Assembly: GCA_031310005.1 (NCBI GenBank)
Contig: CM062387.1
Coordinates: 1,426,001-1,490,000 of the forward strand
Direction of reading: 5' to 3'
Length of the DNA: 64,000 nucleotides
Source of the DNA: Dactylellina haptotyla
Taxonomy: Eukaryota; Ascomycota; Orbiliomycetes; Orbiliales; Orbiliaceae
The translations under genes were made by a program, and so were the position numbers. The notes below the pieces were generated by a model that made no database searches, had not been told where the DNA came from, and saw only the letters and a list, made by a program, of their open reading frames with translations. How positions within the stretch are numbered: the first letter of the stretch is position 1; every line of letters begins with the position of its first letter. Below are positions 10,970 through 25,188 of the stretch, in pieces.

Positions 10970-13900
10970 AGTTTATGATGGGGCTTCTATGTTTATTAGG
11001 AAAGACTAAGCTGCTCTAGAGCTTGATATTACTGACGTCGTTAACTTTTGATCGAGTGTCCAAAATTATCAAATACATATATCAGCTTCCATGAATTGCA
11101 CGGTTTTGTTTGATTTTAATTGAGAACGAATTCTAAATCATACAAAACGCTAATAAATAAGCTATATACACATATCACCCGTTTGTAGACTTGTGCACTA
11201 TATTAAATCATAAAGTCCTCCGGAAAGGTAAGCTAGATATATAAATCCTATAGAACATTATTTTCGATTGAAAATGAATTCTCACCTGATTTTCACCACC
11301 AGCAACTTATGCAAATTTGCAACAAAGCCTTGCGTTGAACATGGCCATCTACTTTGTAGATCCTGTTGCTGCGATCAACCAGCTTGCATTCTAAGACATA
11401 CTTATTCGTGAGGATACGAGATAGGCTACCGCCTGGGATTGGGTGGCATTACCTAAAAGCATGCGACTGAAATTGACCTGCGATGACAAATCTGAACTTC
11501 GATATCTAGATCATTCAAGATACTCAATTTCAGTATTAACAGTTACATATTACGTATAACCGACTTATCTTTCACTAAGCGATCAGGTAAGTGACCATAA
11601 GTGATAATAGCATTTTCTGTTCAGGATACTCCCTACTTATCAGATTAAACTACAACATCTACAACACCTTTTGTGCAATTTTTTTATCGATACATGAATC
11701 AACCAAGCAATCCGCAAGCGCCCTATACAAGATTTTAGGCATGCAATGTCCATTCGTTATGGGAAAAAGCTCTCGGGTTTCACCGGGGCAAAAGGTATGC
11801 GGATCCAGAACTAATTCACGTGGGGAGGATATTGTATCATTTCGTTCATTTATTTAGGTTTAAACCATGTTCACGATCGTCTGTTAGGTAGCCAGCAGTC
11901 AAGGGTTTGACTTTAGATGAAATGAGAGTGGCTTCGCATCCGTAACGGGATTCAAACAGTCACCATGAGGGCACATTTAACCATTGGGGTCAGATTTTCA
12001 CCTGCTGCGGATGGTGCTTTCCACGAACTTGGAAGGAAACCATGTGAGAAAATCCGGGGACGCTGGAAAACGTGAAGCCGTGAATCTCGTATCCAAATTA
12101 TCCCACTGCGGATTGCTTATTTTTACAATTTTTTAGCCTCAAAGAGAGCCGCTCGAGACAAGGTCGAGTTGGTTTCTCAGAAGCCGGACAATCTACCGGG
12201 TACAGTGATAGTTCTGGAGGTCAGACAGTTCTGTGCCAGAATTCCAAGGGGAATCGGGACCAGATCCATATTGTCACGAGTATTCTGGGACAAGAAATAG
12301 TCCTAACGTGATATCATAGCGATTCATTAGCCAACCTGACTCGATTATGGCACCAGTCCTTTTATTCGATGGAAATAGAATTCCAACGAATCCGTTTCCC
12401 GATCCGGTGGATTTAAGCCATCTTTAGAGTGCGAACGCGGAGTCTACGGAAGATACTAATCCCTACGTCAAGGCAATATATCTAATAGCTCGTGATAATT
12501 TTGTGAACTAAAACCCCATTGTCGTTTCCTCTCTCACACGATGGAACGTCTACTGTCGCACGGAATCGATTCCGACCCACCCCAGTCCCTCTACTTCTCC
12601 CCATATTTAATATAATTCTTTTTCGTACCCCATGCTAGTCTGTTGAATGATGCTGCCACGATTCCCGTGGAGTGAGTAACTGATAGTTCTTGTTTCCCTT
12701 CTCATGCACTCCGCGTTTTAATATAATTCAATATCTTTTTGTAGTCTTGTCTGTGCCTCTCTTTCTTGTATTTCATTCAACCTTCTGGGTTTCCGCGCAC
12801 ATGTTATACATTGCACAGGTTTGCTTCCGGACACCCTTGAAAAGACCGCCCCTCGTTCTAGGTCCCAATTTATTTTTTAATATATCCGCGACCGATGCAC
12901 CTGAGAAATACAACACACACGCACTTGGTCTGCGCGCCCCCAGAAAAAATGAGGAACAGCATGCGCCGAAGCAGCCTAATATGATACACAAACCCTTTAT
13001 TTATTTTGCTTTAACGACAGGCACACGGCAGGGAAATTCCCTGGGTGGACGGACATATTTGGCTTCTGCGGTAGGCCGTTGAAAAGGGAAAAAACGGTGC
13101 GGGTTAAGCGCTTGTCAATTTGCATTGTTAGAACATGCAGCGGTTCCGGTGGACTGGGACGGGCAGACAGGAATATTTCGCTCAATTTTTCCACAATACG
13201 GGCGGGGATGGGGGTTCACTGGCCGGTTTACCTTTTCTGCACACCCTCTTTGGCCGGTCTCAACCTACATGCGCGCTGCACCGGGGTGTTCTTGAGAAGC
13301 GTGATCTGTGAGGCGGTGTCGAAGGCATTGATGGCTAAAAGACATGAATATATTAATTAATGCTCTTTTTTTTTTTCTTCCTTTGCAGAGTATACGACGC
13401 TCTGTATACTGCATAGGATTGCTATCGGATGAATTATGCCATTTAGAATGCGGGGATACGGAATAGCTTTGTCTTGTAAATCAGACTGCCACTAGGTTTT
13501 TTAAACAGTAGCATGTATTGGCATTTCATTGTTTATCAGATCTCTCTAATTCCGGCGGCATTTTACGCCCGTCGTCACCGGAATTATATTGGCTCTTTCG
13601 GACGCGACGACTCATACAGGGAATACGTAATCCATTTGTTGTAAAGAAGTCCAGAAATACCGTTCAGAAATACCGTGACGACGCTGGACAATTTCTATAC
13701 TTATTGTGGAGACAGAGCAAAATAAAGAGTTCTGTAATTATTTGCCGCAGCGGCGATCAGAATGGCAGGTTCCCAAAGGATTCTATAGAATTAAAACCCT
13801 ATATCGGTTGGGAGAACGAAATCTTGCCACGGGACATTCTGAAATACTAGTATTCTGTATATATCCAGGCATCTGGGTTTCGCTAGAGAATACAATCCAT

Positions 13901-16900
13901 CAGCTGAAGATTCACAGCGGGGTTTTAATCTTGTTACTATAGTATACTATAAACGCATAGATTATATTAAACCCAGAGATTCGTGTGATAAGCGTTTTTG
14001 TTTTGTTCTGTATCTGAGCATCGGGATCAATATCATTCAATCTGAGTTTTGTTTGCGAAACAGGAGTGTTTGGTGATCCTCGACATCCCTGTCTGAACTT
14101 TACTACATCTATTATACCTGGATATACTCCGAGGCTATTGAGTCCTGGAGGGGTGATATATATCTTTAATGTGCTATAAAACTGATCTTTCCGAGTCAGT
14201 TACCAAGGAAAGTTCTGTCTAAGATATGGGTCCATCTTGCTAGGCTATCCATAACAGATCTTCGATATCAATTCTTTCTGAAAACTTTCTTTCGGTCCAT
14301 AAAAGTGGTAAAGCTCAAGCTCTCGGTTCTCGTGGCTCTTCACGTTCACCCTGGACTTTGCACCTCGCGGTTGAAAAGTGGCGTGACAGCTCATGACGTT
14401 TGGACCGCTTTCTCAACACTCTGGCAATACTGTGACTTTGGGGGTCTGGATGCATGACTCCGAGTGCGATTGTTGTAGTGATAAGAATTATATGTTATTA
14501 ATCCAGATATCGATATCGTCAGGAAAAGCCAGTGCCGTCCGTGTATCTTGCAGGCAGCTGCATATGATCCCGCACCCGCGGTTGTCAGAAATAATAAAAT
14601 GGGGTTTGCCGTGGTTTCCTTGGGGTTTCCTCTCAAACTCATTACAAGTTGTGTTTTGTTTGCCTTAATTTTTTAGCCGTTCACATTTGTGATGTTTCCA
14701 AGATCAAAGTTTCGTCCTCGGACCTGGCCAGCCTGGAACAATAATATCAAAAAATCTTATATTGAAATCCAAGCACCGGGACGAAACCTTTTTTCCTTTC
14801 GAAGGAGGCAAAAGAAATCGCCTAGTAGACCTGGATGCCTAGTGCTCAAGCATGATCCCTTGAAGTCCAGTTGATCGAACCAGCGGCACAGGGAGAGACA
14901 AGAGGGTCTAGACGATCGATTACGTTGGAGAGGCCCAACTCATATGCTTCCTCGTCCTCAATATGATGCAACACTGGCACATCAAACCTAATGCCCAATT
15001 CGGATGTCAAGGCGATGTCAATCTTATGAAGCGACCGCCTTGCAGGTGTCACGTTATAGGCATGTGATATACTTGAGCGAAAGAAAATTCTGTTCTTTTT
15101 TTGTTTGGTTTTCGCAAATCATGGGACCAACTGCCGATGGTCCTTCCGTCTAGCGTCTATTTTCTTCGTAGTTTTCTTGTTGAGAAGTCCTGATTTCCGA
15201 CGGCACAGCGAACGAATTGTCATTGACGTTACATAGGAACCCGGCGGCACAGAAAGGGCTAGTCATCATTTCTGGCGGGTAACAATGTTGAAAATGTGAC
15301 TTTCTTGATGTGGCGATTTCGATATTGGGAATGGTTTCCCTGAAGAGTGGAGGAAGGCACTAACGATGAAAATTGTGTCTAGGTATATGCTTGTATCAGT
15401 TGAACCCTTGGCCTTGGACCTTCGCCGCAGCAAACGTTGGTGCAGCGCTAGGCGTTGCTTAGAGCAAGTGGAAACAATTAATGGTTTAGCTACATCGAGA
15501 CCAGTCTAGCTAGACGCCTCGTGCTTCAGCCATTGCTGAGGGCGCATTTAGGAACCAACACATTCGAGATTCCCACGTTTCTGCGAACTAGAACTAAAAA
15601 TACCCACCGGGCTTCTACCGGTTGGTGATGGTAAAGCCCGTGGGACAGCAGAATTTTCCTTTGTGGCTTGCTTTGGCAGTTTTAGCGGGTTCCATCCAAC
15701 AACGGGCTAGAATGCCTATTGGCTTCCTCGACACGTTATTCCCCATCGATAACCCTCAGTTCGAACGCTTGAACTTCATACTAAACCCCAGTCTCGTTGC
15801 CAGACGTGCCCCAAAATTCGCTCGCGAGATGCTAGCGTGCGGGTCATGCCACAGCGAACAGTGTCGTGCGAGAGTTTGTCAGGCATTCCAAAAATGAGAG
15901 TCTGTGATTTTCGAGCCATCATTTGACTCTCTTCTTAGCTAGCTAGTCGGGATTCGAGGCCTTCGAGGGAGTTCTGGCTTGTTCCGTCGAAGGGGTCAAA
16001 TTGAGCCTGAACGCCCATGTGTTCGAAAAGTATTAATTGATATTCATTCTGCGAGTATACGGAAAGAATCAAGACATTTTTTTCTTTGGGAAAGGAAACA
16101 TGTGTTTTGCCGCCAGTATGGAACTGATCTACGGAATACGGTTTTTGCGGAAATGTGGGGTGGGCACCGGTGGAGCGTTTCTCCCGAAGTGGAGGGGTAC
16201 CTATAACGTCTGGCTGATATAGGGAGGGACCCGTTCTTGTGTTCCCTGTGAAGGTATGCCTCCTGGAATGCGTACCCTTTTCACGGAATTTCTGGTGAAA
16301 CGGCGAATGCATTAACAAATATCCACAACGGCCTGCACGAAAACAAAAACAGAGATGAAGCCGATCAGTGTAAATTTTCCATCTACATGTATGTCGACCG
16401 TCGTGTGTCAATTCACTTTTTTTTGTCCGCCATGCACTGATTCCACCGCCACCATGAAAATGGTGCTACAGGTATGAGTGGATGATTATTTAGCCTTGCC
16501 CCTCATCGGACTGATGTCTTGGGCCGAATCGTCGTAATCTTATGACAAGTCTAAAGGGATTTCAGAGAGCATTACAAGCATTGCAATGCCAAGCTGTCTA
16601 GCCTGAAGAAATTCATCACCAACTCATCGGCTTCTTCGCCGTTGCCGGATATACGGATTAACCACTCAGAATAAGTGTAAACTCTCTTAGCAGGGAGATC
16701 TTATGTCGCTCTCTTTCTCAAAATTGAATGGTGAGGCTTGTTTGTCTTGGGTGTGATACTTTGGTCCTGGGGCTTCTCAATCGCAATTAACCCTTATGTT
16801 CCCAAGTACTGGGGTATAATTTTACTTTGAAGGAATTCCGCTTTGTTCGTCTGTTACTAAGGCAGGCAGGCAGAAAGGCCTGGCATAGAAAAAAAAAACC

Positions 16901-18833
16901 CCCATTGAACGTGGTGGTGAGGTTGCAAAGATCGAAGAATGCCGTGGTTGCGATTGCTTTTACCTTTGGTTACGCCGAAAACAAGAGCGATTAGCCCGCG
17001 GCGGCTTTTAACTTTTCTTTGATCGCGGGTTTTTCGCAAAGTCCAAGATCGATTCTTCTGGGGCATCCCTGGGACAAGGAAAATTCACAACCCAGCGATA
17101 TCGTCATCGCCGAGTTGGCGAGTCTCTTGAACGGTTAGCTTGAACTCTTTTCTCTTGTTCTTGTGTTTCCACCAGGAGTGCTGTGTTCTCTTGGGCAGTT
17201 GAACAAGGTGGAGGGCAAGGTCAGGGAGCAGCGTATTTTCAGTTCACAGGGCTTGGGTCATGGTTCATAATTCATGTGTAATATTGACAGGTCTCACCAC
17301 AACCGGACCACGGTCTGGGATTTGGGATTAGTCAAGGGGCACACACTGGAAGGTGTTTTCGATGTTATTGAAACAATTGAGCAACACCGTTTTTTGAAGG
17401 AGGAATCTGTCATCCTAGCCACTCAAAGGCGTGGCTAGGGTAAGCAAGCGACCGATGGCAGCTGTGCCTCGATCAAATTATTGCTTGAGCGAGAGAGGAA
17501 TCTCGTATTGACCCAGGCTTCTGAGACTTTCGATATCAGATGACATATTAAAACGTTAAGACATCAGATTGTCGTTTTAATCCAGTGAGAGGGTTCCATA
17601 TGACAAAGACGTGACTGTCCCAGCAGCCTGGAGAGTGCACCAGTCTGCGAGGCGGTATCCTGTCGTGGCTTGTTTCCAATGCACGTGCCTGTTTCCATTG
17701 TATTTGTACGTTGTTCCAAAAACTCAACCTCAATTGAGGAAGCATTAAAAAACTTTCGAATATAGAGATAGATGGTCCAAGCGCAACACAACGAAAGGCC
17801 CTCAGGCCCCGACCTATTCGTCTATGCATGTTTCAACTGCTCACGGGCCGGCTTGATAGCTAGGCGAGGGGTTGGTGTCATGGACAGGAATCCCCAAGTT
17901 TTCTTCCCGTCATGCGTCCAGAATCTTTATCGTAAAGTCCGTGCTGGAATTTCATGGCCTCGAGACTTCAAAAGCGAGAATACATCTACGAGGAGCGGCC
18001 TTGAAGGCGACGTTTGCCTCCGGTAGATTTGAGGTGCAGACGGATAAGTCGGCCTGTTGATTCCCCTGCCATTGGCGTGACATGACATTTGGGCATATCT
18101 CTCGGAGAGTGTCGACAGGGTTCGGACATGCCACTGCGATTCTGGTTGGTTGGGTCTTTGCAATACCCTGCACTTGGCCGGTACCCCTTGCATGCAGCGG
18201 GAATTCTTGTTCGGTTTCCCAAGAGCTGCAGCCTGCCTGCAGTTGCATGAACAAAGCCCGACGAAATCCTTCCTCTGGGGGGCAGGGTTGGGGGTACCGC
18301 GCCGCCCTGGAATCTTCATGCCCTCCATTGCGTTGCAGAAAAATTCTCGAGGGCCGAAGAAGCAGAAGCAATGAACGGTCACAATAATCACGTAGTGGTG
18401 TGTAGCTTGTGTATCTGCTGCAACACACTCATGCGGGCGGCTCGTTTACTCGTCTATTGGCCGTGATGGCTCGTTTATTTGAACCCCGAAGTTGAAGGAG
18501 ATACCCGAAACAGGTGGATGGGGGTGCCGGATGTGGGATGTTTCTTATCCTCAAGCGGTGTCTTTAGGGCATCCCGCCTCCCGTGTTACCTTCTTGTGAC
18601 AGGTACCGATCGCGAGAGCTGAACAGCGGATAGCTACTTTGACACGCGGGCAGTTACTGAAGTTATCCGTGAATTGTTGGCTGACATGATATTTCTTTGG
18701 TGGAACCGAAAATTAGGATAAACGAAGGGCCGGTTTGATATGTGGCGGAGTTATTGCATCTGGCTCTGCATCGGCGTGGTATGCAATAGATATAGCGGCT
18801 GAAGGCATTTTTCTTTTAAGGAGTATTCGAAAC

Positions 18834-18851
18834 AAGAAGAAGAAGAAGAAG
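18834..18851 (+). repeat. (AAG)6 microsatellite
   Basis: Six perfect AAG units are read directly from the sequence inside the gene desert. Confidence 0.9.
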
Positions 18852-19918
18852 TAAAAATATCGATATCTATCTTGCATGGAATGGAACATTTGTGAGAATA
18901 TAACAATTCCTGTTGGAACTCAAATTGCATATTGCTTACAATCAATTGACTGAACTCGCGAACCCAACAATTAGCTAAATACAAACTGTTGTTAGAAATG
19001 AGGAAAAATATAGGCACATCGCTTATTCTCCAGGCTGAATTCGCGCTGAGAGCGAACTCGCGAGCTTTTAATATGTCAGCACTCTGTTTATATTCCGGTG
19101 TGATAACCGAAACGATCGATCGTGAGGAGGTTCATCAGAACCAGGTCTTCCCCCGTAACTCGAAAAACTCAAAAAGTTTTAGAGGCTGCTTTTTAAAATA
19201 TATTTTCTTGCACCACAGCAAATATTGATATGCACTAGAGTATGCAGAGCGAAATATCTGTGAAAGTTGTTGAAGTCTAGGCTCTCACAAACCGGGTTCA
19301 ACGTTGTTGAAAATAAACTTGTGCCGTGATTGCAGAAGATATCTCATTATCAAATATGTATAATTGAACGCCAATTATACCCGTTAAACGATATCCGGTC
19401 AGAAACCGGTAGGTTGGAAAAGAATTTCATGGGGGCGCCATAATGATGAGGTCAGGAAATTGCACCCACTTATCGGGCGCCTCATTATGCAGAAGGAAAA
19501 GAAAATTTGTATTTTATCCCTGGGATGCTGGTAATGCACGGTCTTTCACCCAACTACCAACACCACCACAAAATAAAATCTTCTCTACGGGCAGAACATT
19601 CTACGGTGGGCGGGCAATCCGTAGCGTATCCGGAGGAACAGCTGGGTGGGTTCTCCGGCCGAAGGCTTTCCTTCGGATAAATTGATTTTATTAGTCTTCT
19701 CGTGGAGAGTGGAAATTTTTTTATGAAAGCACACATCACATCTCTCGGTGTTGCAACAGCAAAGGAGGCTTGCCCCTAAATATGATTGGGAAGGTTTTCC
19801 CAGAGAGAAACGGTCTGTGAGGTCTGCACATGCAAAGCCTAGACCGCTGGAGCAAGAATAGGAATAGCTTCAACAGGAAATGTCCCGTAACGTTCCGGTA
19901 ATCGTTATGGCTTGGATG

Positions 19919-19925
19919 AAAAAAA

Positions 19926-19978
<53 letters not shown>
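19919..19978 (+). repeat. Poly-A followed by (GA)22 microsatellite
   Basis: A run of 16 A is followed at once by 22 perfect GA units. It is the longest simple repeat in the window. The purine strand is the plus strand, so the tract is a perfect homopurine run of 60 bases. Confidence 0.95.
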
Positions 19979-19980
<2 letters not shown>

Positions 19981-22900
19981 CGCATTACGAATTGATATCG
20001 AATCAGAGCTTGCGACTTGACTCAATTGACCAATTCAATTGAGCTTGTGAAAGCCGCTGATGCTTCATCACATTTGCCAAGACTGTGCCGCCACCAGTGA
20101 TGACGATTGATAAATTACTGATATGAAAAGTACATGTAGAAAAGGCAAATGCAACCTGGGAGATGCCTTGCGTGAGGCTGGAGCTTGAGTAGCAGCTTCT
20201 ATCTTTGGTTCAAACATCTCACTTCTTTTTCGTTTCCGTAATCCTATATATCCGTTGTGCCCAACGTGCGTACTTGAAAGGCCCGAAGGCTTCCCCCATG
20301 TATCGTTAAACGTAACTGTATGATGGAAACTTTGTACATCCGTCGGGAATTTTTCCTTGACGAGGTACGGAAATCTTTGTGAAGCGAGGCATTCATCCGC
20401 ATGGACAAGAAAACGAGGAAATTCAAACCTTAGGTTCGGGTCAGCCTTTTTCCAGAGATGCGAGAAGTAGCTCGTTCGCCGGCTTCGCTTCTCTTGCAGG
20501 CGGGTTGAATCCCTTGTCTTCACTTTTAGTCTCAACCTCAACCTCATTTGGTTTTGCCTTACGATTTGAGTCCCAAAGGGCTGGGTCACTTACCGGTATC
20601 CGCACGCGATATTATTGGCCTGGGACGCGAGATAATCCGCTTGGCGTCAACACTCTCTCATCTTCCTCAGTTTGAAACCTACCTCCTGGAAAAATGAAAA
20701 ATATCTCAAATCTCGGTCCAAAATGCAGCTGCATCGTGGGGATCCATCGGGGCGGGATGGCCAGGACTGTGGAGGCTTTTCACACGGACTGTATTTCATC
20801 ATCATTTATGCCATTTTAAGCATAATCACGACTCTATTAGTTCCGGTTGTCTGGTGGACCATAAATCTAGATTCTGGGATCTTGCTAAACTTGGTTTAGT
20901 GCTATGCGATCTCGCTGAACGGTGACTTTTTAGATCCAAGGTATCAAGGTTGTTCCTTGACGGCGGGTCGAATCGATAGATGTTAGTTTGCGTCTATACC
21001 GTTTTTCGGTAGTCGCCTTGCGATCCGCTGGCAGACCCGGCACGGTTCACGGTTCTGAATTCCGACGACTTCACTAAACTTCATAAAGAAAGAAACGTGA
21101 GGTTGACTGTTAGACTTGCGATTACTTTTCATCTTGTCGCTATCAATTGGTTTGGTGCCGGGTTCTGCCATGCCTTCCCTCTCCCCGACTGGCCCAATTT
21201 CGCGCGAGAAGTTCAACTTAAGTAACTGCAATGCCGATCGCTGAACCTCGCCCATGGAATAGGAAGCCTGTCAAATTAGGGACTGTCCACGCGCCTCTGC
21301 ATCATAGTTAGGCGGCAGGCAAACAATCCATTGTCGCATGTGTTCGCAGCTTGATTCCAAAACAGAAAGAAAAGATTATGAGGCGGCCGGCGGCATTAGA
21401 AACTGGAACTGGTGTTTTTCGCTTTTGAGGCGTGGGGTGAGTTGTCGTCGACGTTTTTAGACCAAGATCTTCATAAGATACTGTTTCAATAGCCTAATAA
21501 TTTCACCAAGGGACTTTACAAACCTAAAAAAAATTAAACTAGAGACCGAGTCAGACCGTTGAAGATTCGGCAAACTCCTTTTGTCGATACTGCCATGAAA
21601 ACTCGTTTCGCGAGAGGCTGCAGCCTGAAGTCTAGTAGACAGTTTGCTAAGTTGGCATATTAGAGCTCAACATCTGTATTGATTTCCCTTTCCGGCGCTA
21701 TCGAGTCTTGATTGAACAAGAAGACCCCCATCGTCTCTTAAAATACAGTTTCTATATTCGTAGAGACAACTCCCTTTGAGCTCATGATCAATATCTCAAT
21801 CTCTTACACGGCAGCATCATGCAGATAGGTGCATGGATCGAAGGGCACATCGCAAATTCCGGCGAGCTCAAATTTTGCCTTTTGGATCCATGAAAAATAA
21901 GCGAACATGCAGCTGCCCATTGGTAACTGCAGAATCAACAGGGAGCCATGCAGGAACCCAAATATTGGTTTTATCAGCTGATAGATACTGTGAAAATTCA
22001 ATCAATGAAGCAAGTCATTCAAGCGCTGTCGAAGCTCTCACGTGTACATTTGTGTGACTTTGAAATCTCGCACCGTGAGGCTATTTATTGTCGGCAGCTC
22101 CTCCATCGCGGGTTGATTTCTTGATAGAGCATCACGAGGTGAGTATCAATTGATGATTTAACTCGCTGCAGACCTTGTTTGAATGAGAAAACTTGGTTTA
22201 AGCATATTACTAGCAAATTTTGATTGGGTACCCGCCCGTTATCCTGTGTTAGGAAAACTTTCGCATTAACTTTTTACCTCGTGTGCTGAAGCAAAGAAGC
22301 GAAGAGGAATGCATGTAAACCTATAGGGATAGATCAGTTGAGACAACGGCTCGGGGGGTGGTCATCGGTAGAGTATCTTGGCCGCGATAGCTTCCAGACT
22401 GAGTATGACCTGGTGGAGTTCATAAATTTTTTCTCGTGCGGGGAATGGGACTTCGATTCCCACTTGAGGAATATCTACTGGTTCGCATTCTGTATCTGGC
22501 AATTTGGGCAAATTCTATCTACGAAGCTGTGCCGTTCAACGCTCACCGAGTTCGGAAGTTCTATTCGTGCATGGTTAAATGGAAAAGGGAGTTTAACCTG
22601 TGCAGTGCCTCTCTCGAACCGAGGTGCTCATCTCTGTTATCATGGGGTTTCTTACCAGCGAGCGAATGGTAATAGTTCTTGTTCCCGAGAGTTTGGGTGC
22701 GCAAGCGCTTCGGCACCACACCAAACCAGGGTTAGGCCATGATTGGTTTTTTTAGCCATCAAATGAAGTGTTGAATGGACCGGGGCTCCTGGTCTAGGAT
22801 GTCTCCCTGCTTTTCAAACATCTCGATGCTCTTTTTTTTTTTTCCTTTTCTGTTTCTCCCCGAGGGTGACGAACCAAGGCAAAGGGTGAAGAAACAAGAA

Positions 22901-25188
22901 TAAGGAGGACGAAGAATAAGATAAAGCGAATGTCCAACTTAAACTGAATCCTCAATGGTATCGGTCTCAGAGTTATTATTGACTGTAGCTGGCTTGCTGC
23001 GATAGTCGTATTGCATAGATGGAACAATCAAATTAACAAGAATCACTTTGTTTCTTCGTTTAGGGATATACGGTCCCATTTTCCAGGAGAACCTGCATTG
23101 CTGGAAAAGGAGGCCAGACGCAACACCACCAAATTAAAAAAGAAAGTCTGCAGCCAGCAGGAGGACATCCGCGGACACCTTCTGGGCGTCAAAAGGCAAT
23201 TCTATTCAATCCCGCTAGTGTGAGCTGCCACTTTCCTTGCTTTTGCTCTGTCTCATGAAGAAAAGTGCAGGCCGTTGGACCAGCCAATGGGTAGACGTCC
23301 CTGTCTCCCTTCTCAGGACTCCCAGGAGAAGCAAATAATCCATGACAACACGCCCCAAAAAGAAAACACTGAACACCGAGCAAGCCTGAGGGTACCCCGG
23401 TGCAAAGCTAGTGTCCTCCAGGACGCTCGCCGCGCAAGTTTTCCCTCTTCCCCCCATTTCCCGCGAGGCCTTTTGGGGGACCCACCAGTATCCACATCTG
23501 CCCGTGAGGAGTTAAACCGTATTTGACTTGATGGATTGGGTGGTCCTCGCCGCTGGGTTGCAATCTGGGTTGACCCTTATAATAGCACAGAGTAACGAGG
23601 GACCTCGCTCATGGATCATATATCTGGACGTGGCTTCCCTTTTTCACCTGACTTTGAGATCATTATGGCATCTGTTTGCCAAATTATTCTTTTCTAACGT
23701 CATATACGACCGTCCGCCGTCGGGTTTCTTCTTTCTTTTATGTCTTGCAGGTGCTACACATAAAAGTATACATCCTTTATTGGGAATTAGACACTTCGAA
23801 AATAACAGCTTTAAGGAAACTACGAGCGAGCGCGCATAGAAACACTGTTTTACTGATAGCGATATCAAATACCTCCATACAAACGTAATATATACAATCA
23901 CATACATAACGGCCACATAATAGAGAGATTTGGAACTTAAAAGGTTGGTATCAGGATTTTTATTTTATTTTATTTTCTTTTCATTCCGTCACTTGCGAGC
24001 CCGAGTGAATGGTCGCCGTTTTTCACATCAGTCTGAGAGAGGCATTACGTTGACAATCAGTTCCCAGCGATTAGGACACTACGAAGAACCTCCTTGCATA
24101 CCGCACACGCACCAAACCCCATCAAAATAGTACGCCTACGCCTTACTTTAGATACCGGAACGTAACAGTAACAAGCCAGGAATTCCAAACTTGGCTGCCT
24201 ATTCGATTCCTCGGTACGAGTCAGTCGTATTAGAGAGCAGACACACCGGTATAGAAAGGGATTGAGCGGAGAAGTTTGGTTGCCTGAGAAGGGTCCTTTT
24301 TGACGGCTTTCTGGAAACCCCGCTAGCCGATTATCGCTATAATTTTCGATTCGAAATTCCGTGCTCTAAAGCAGTCAGGGACAATTTCTTGGAGCTTACA
24401 ACCAATTATCACGACATTCCATTACCTTGACGTTCTCGAACAGCCAGGAGTTGCTGCAGGGTTGTGAACAAGACTGCATACGAGACGGCAAAATAACGTA
24501 CATGAGGGAACCCAGGGACGCATTGAATTGATATCTAACAAGGACTCGCGCAAGCACCCATTTCAGCTTTGTCTTGACAACCCCGTGATCGAGAAACGAG
24601 GAGGTCGAGACCAACCTGAATAGCCTTGCCAAAACTAGTCAATTTGCAGCCCCGGATTTAAATCTTACCCCAGTCGTTCATTTTTCGATCGCTAAACAAA
24701 GCTTGCCAGTATATTACTTGACGCCCGACTCGAAAATCGCAAGGTTAGATACTTTCTGTCTGAGAGCAGGTATCATCGAACTTCAAAGAATTTAACGATT
24801 GTCGTTTCTTCTGCACTTGCAATTCCTCCGCCGAACTTGGACACGGGAATCCGGTGCGTTGCCGCTGCACGCTTGCCAACGACGTCTTCCAACACAAACA
24901 ACGCCGAAGACTTCTGACCGCTTCGCGACTCCTTCGCCGCAACAGTGCACAGGAATTCTAACGGCGTCACAAGAAAAACAACATCGCCATCTTTTTGATA
25001 TCTTTCAATCTCTTTTGATGATCTCCTCCATACCTCTTCATCTTTGATATCCTTCCTCATTTATCGTTCCGAAAATATACGAATTCATACCTGTTTCGAC
25101 AGTGGTGATGAGCAGAGGGATACTTCCAATCAACTAATCTTGGTGAGAGATCTCTTGGGAGCATCTTCACGATCCCACAAGTATCAAG

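Larger units (their letters stand above)
10970..25188. other. Gene desert of about 14.2 kb
   Basis: I found no protein with recognisable domains, no tRNA or rRNA, and no terminal repeats of a mobile element. Open frames are short (mostly under 160 codons), overlap on both strands and show no family motifs. Visible features are an A-tract followed by (GA)22 at 19919-19978, an (AAG)6 run at 18834-18851, and a doubled AGAAATACCGT near 13653-13675. Base composition changes along the desert, with AT-rich and GC-richer blocks alternating. That would suit old, decayed repeats, but I cannot name any. Confidence 0.6.

Noticed and set aside
22338-22742. A 134-codon frame in the gene desert
   Set aside because: There is no family motif, the opposite frames are similarly short, and the codon use is unlike that of the confirmed genes.
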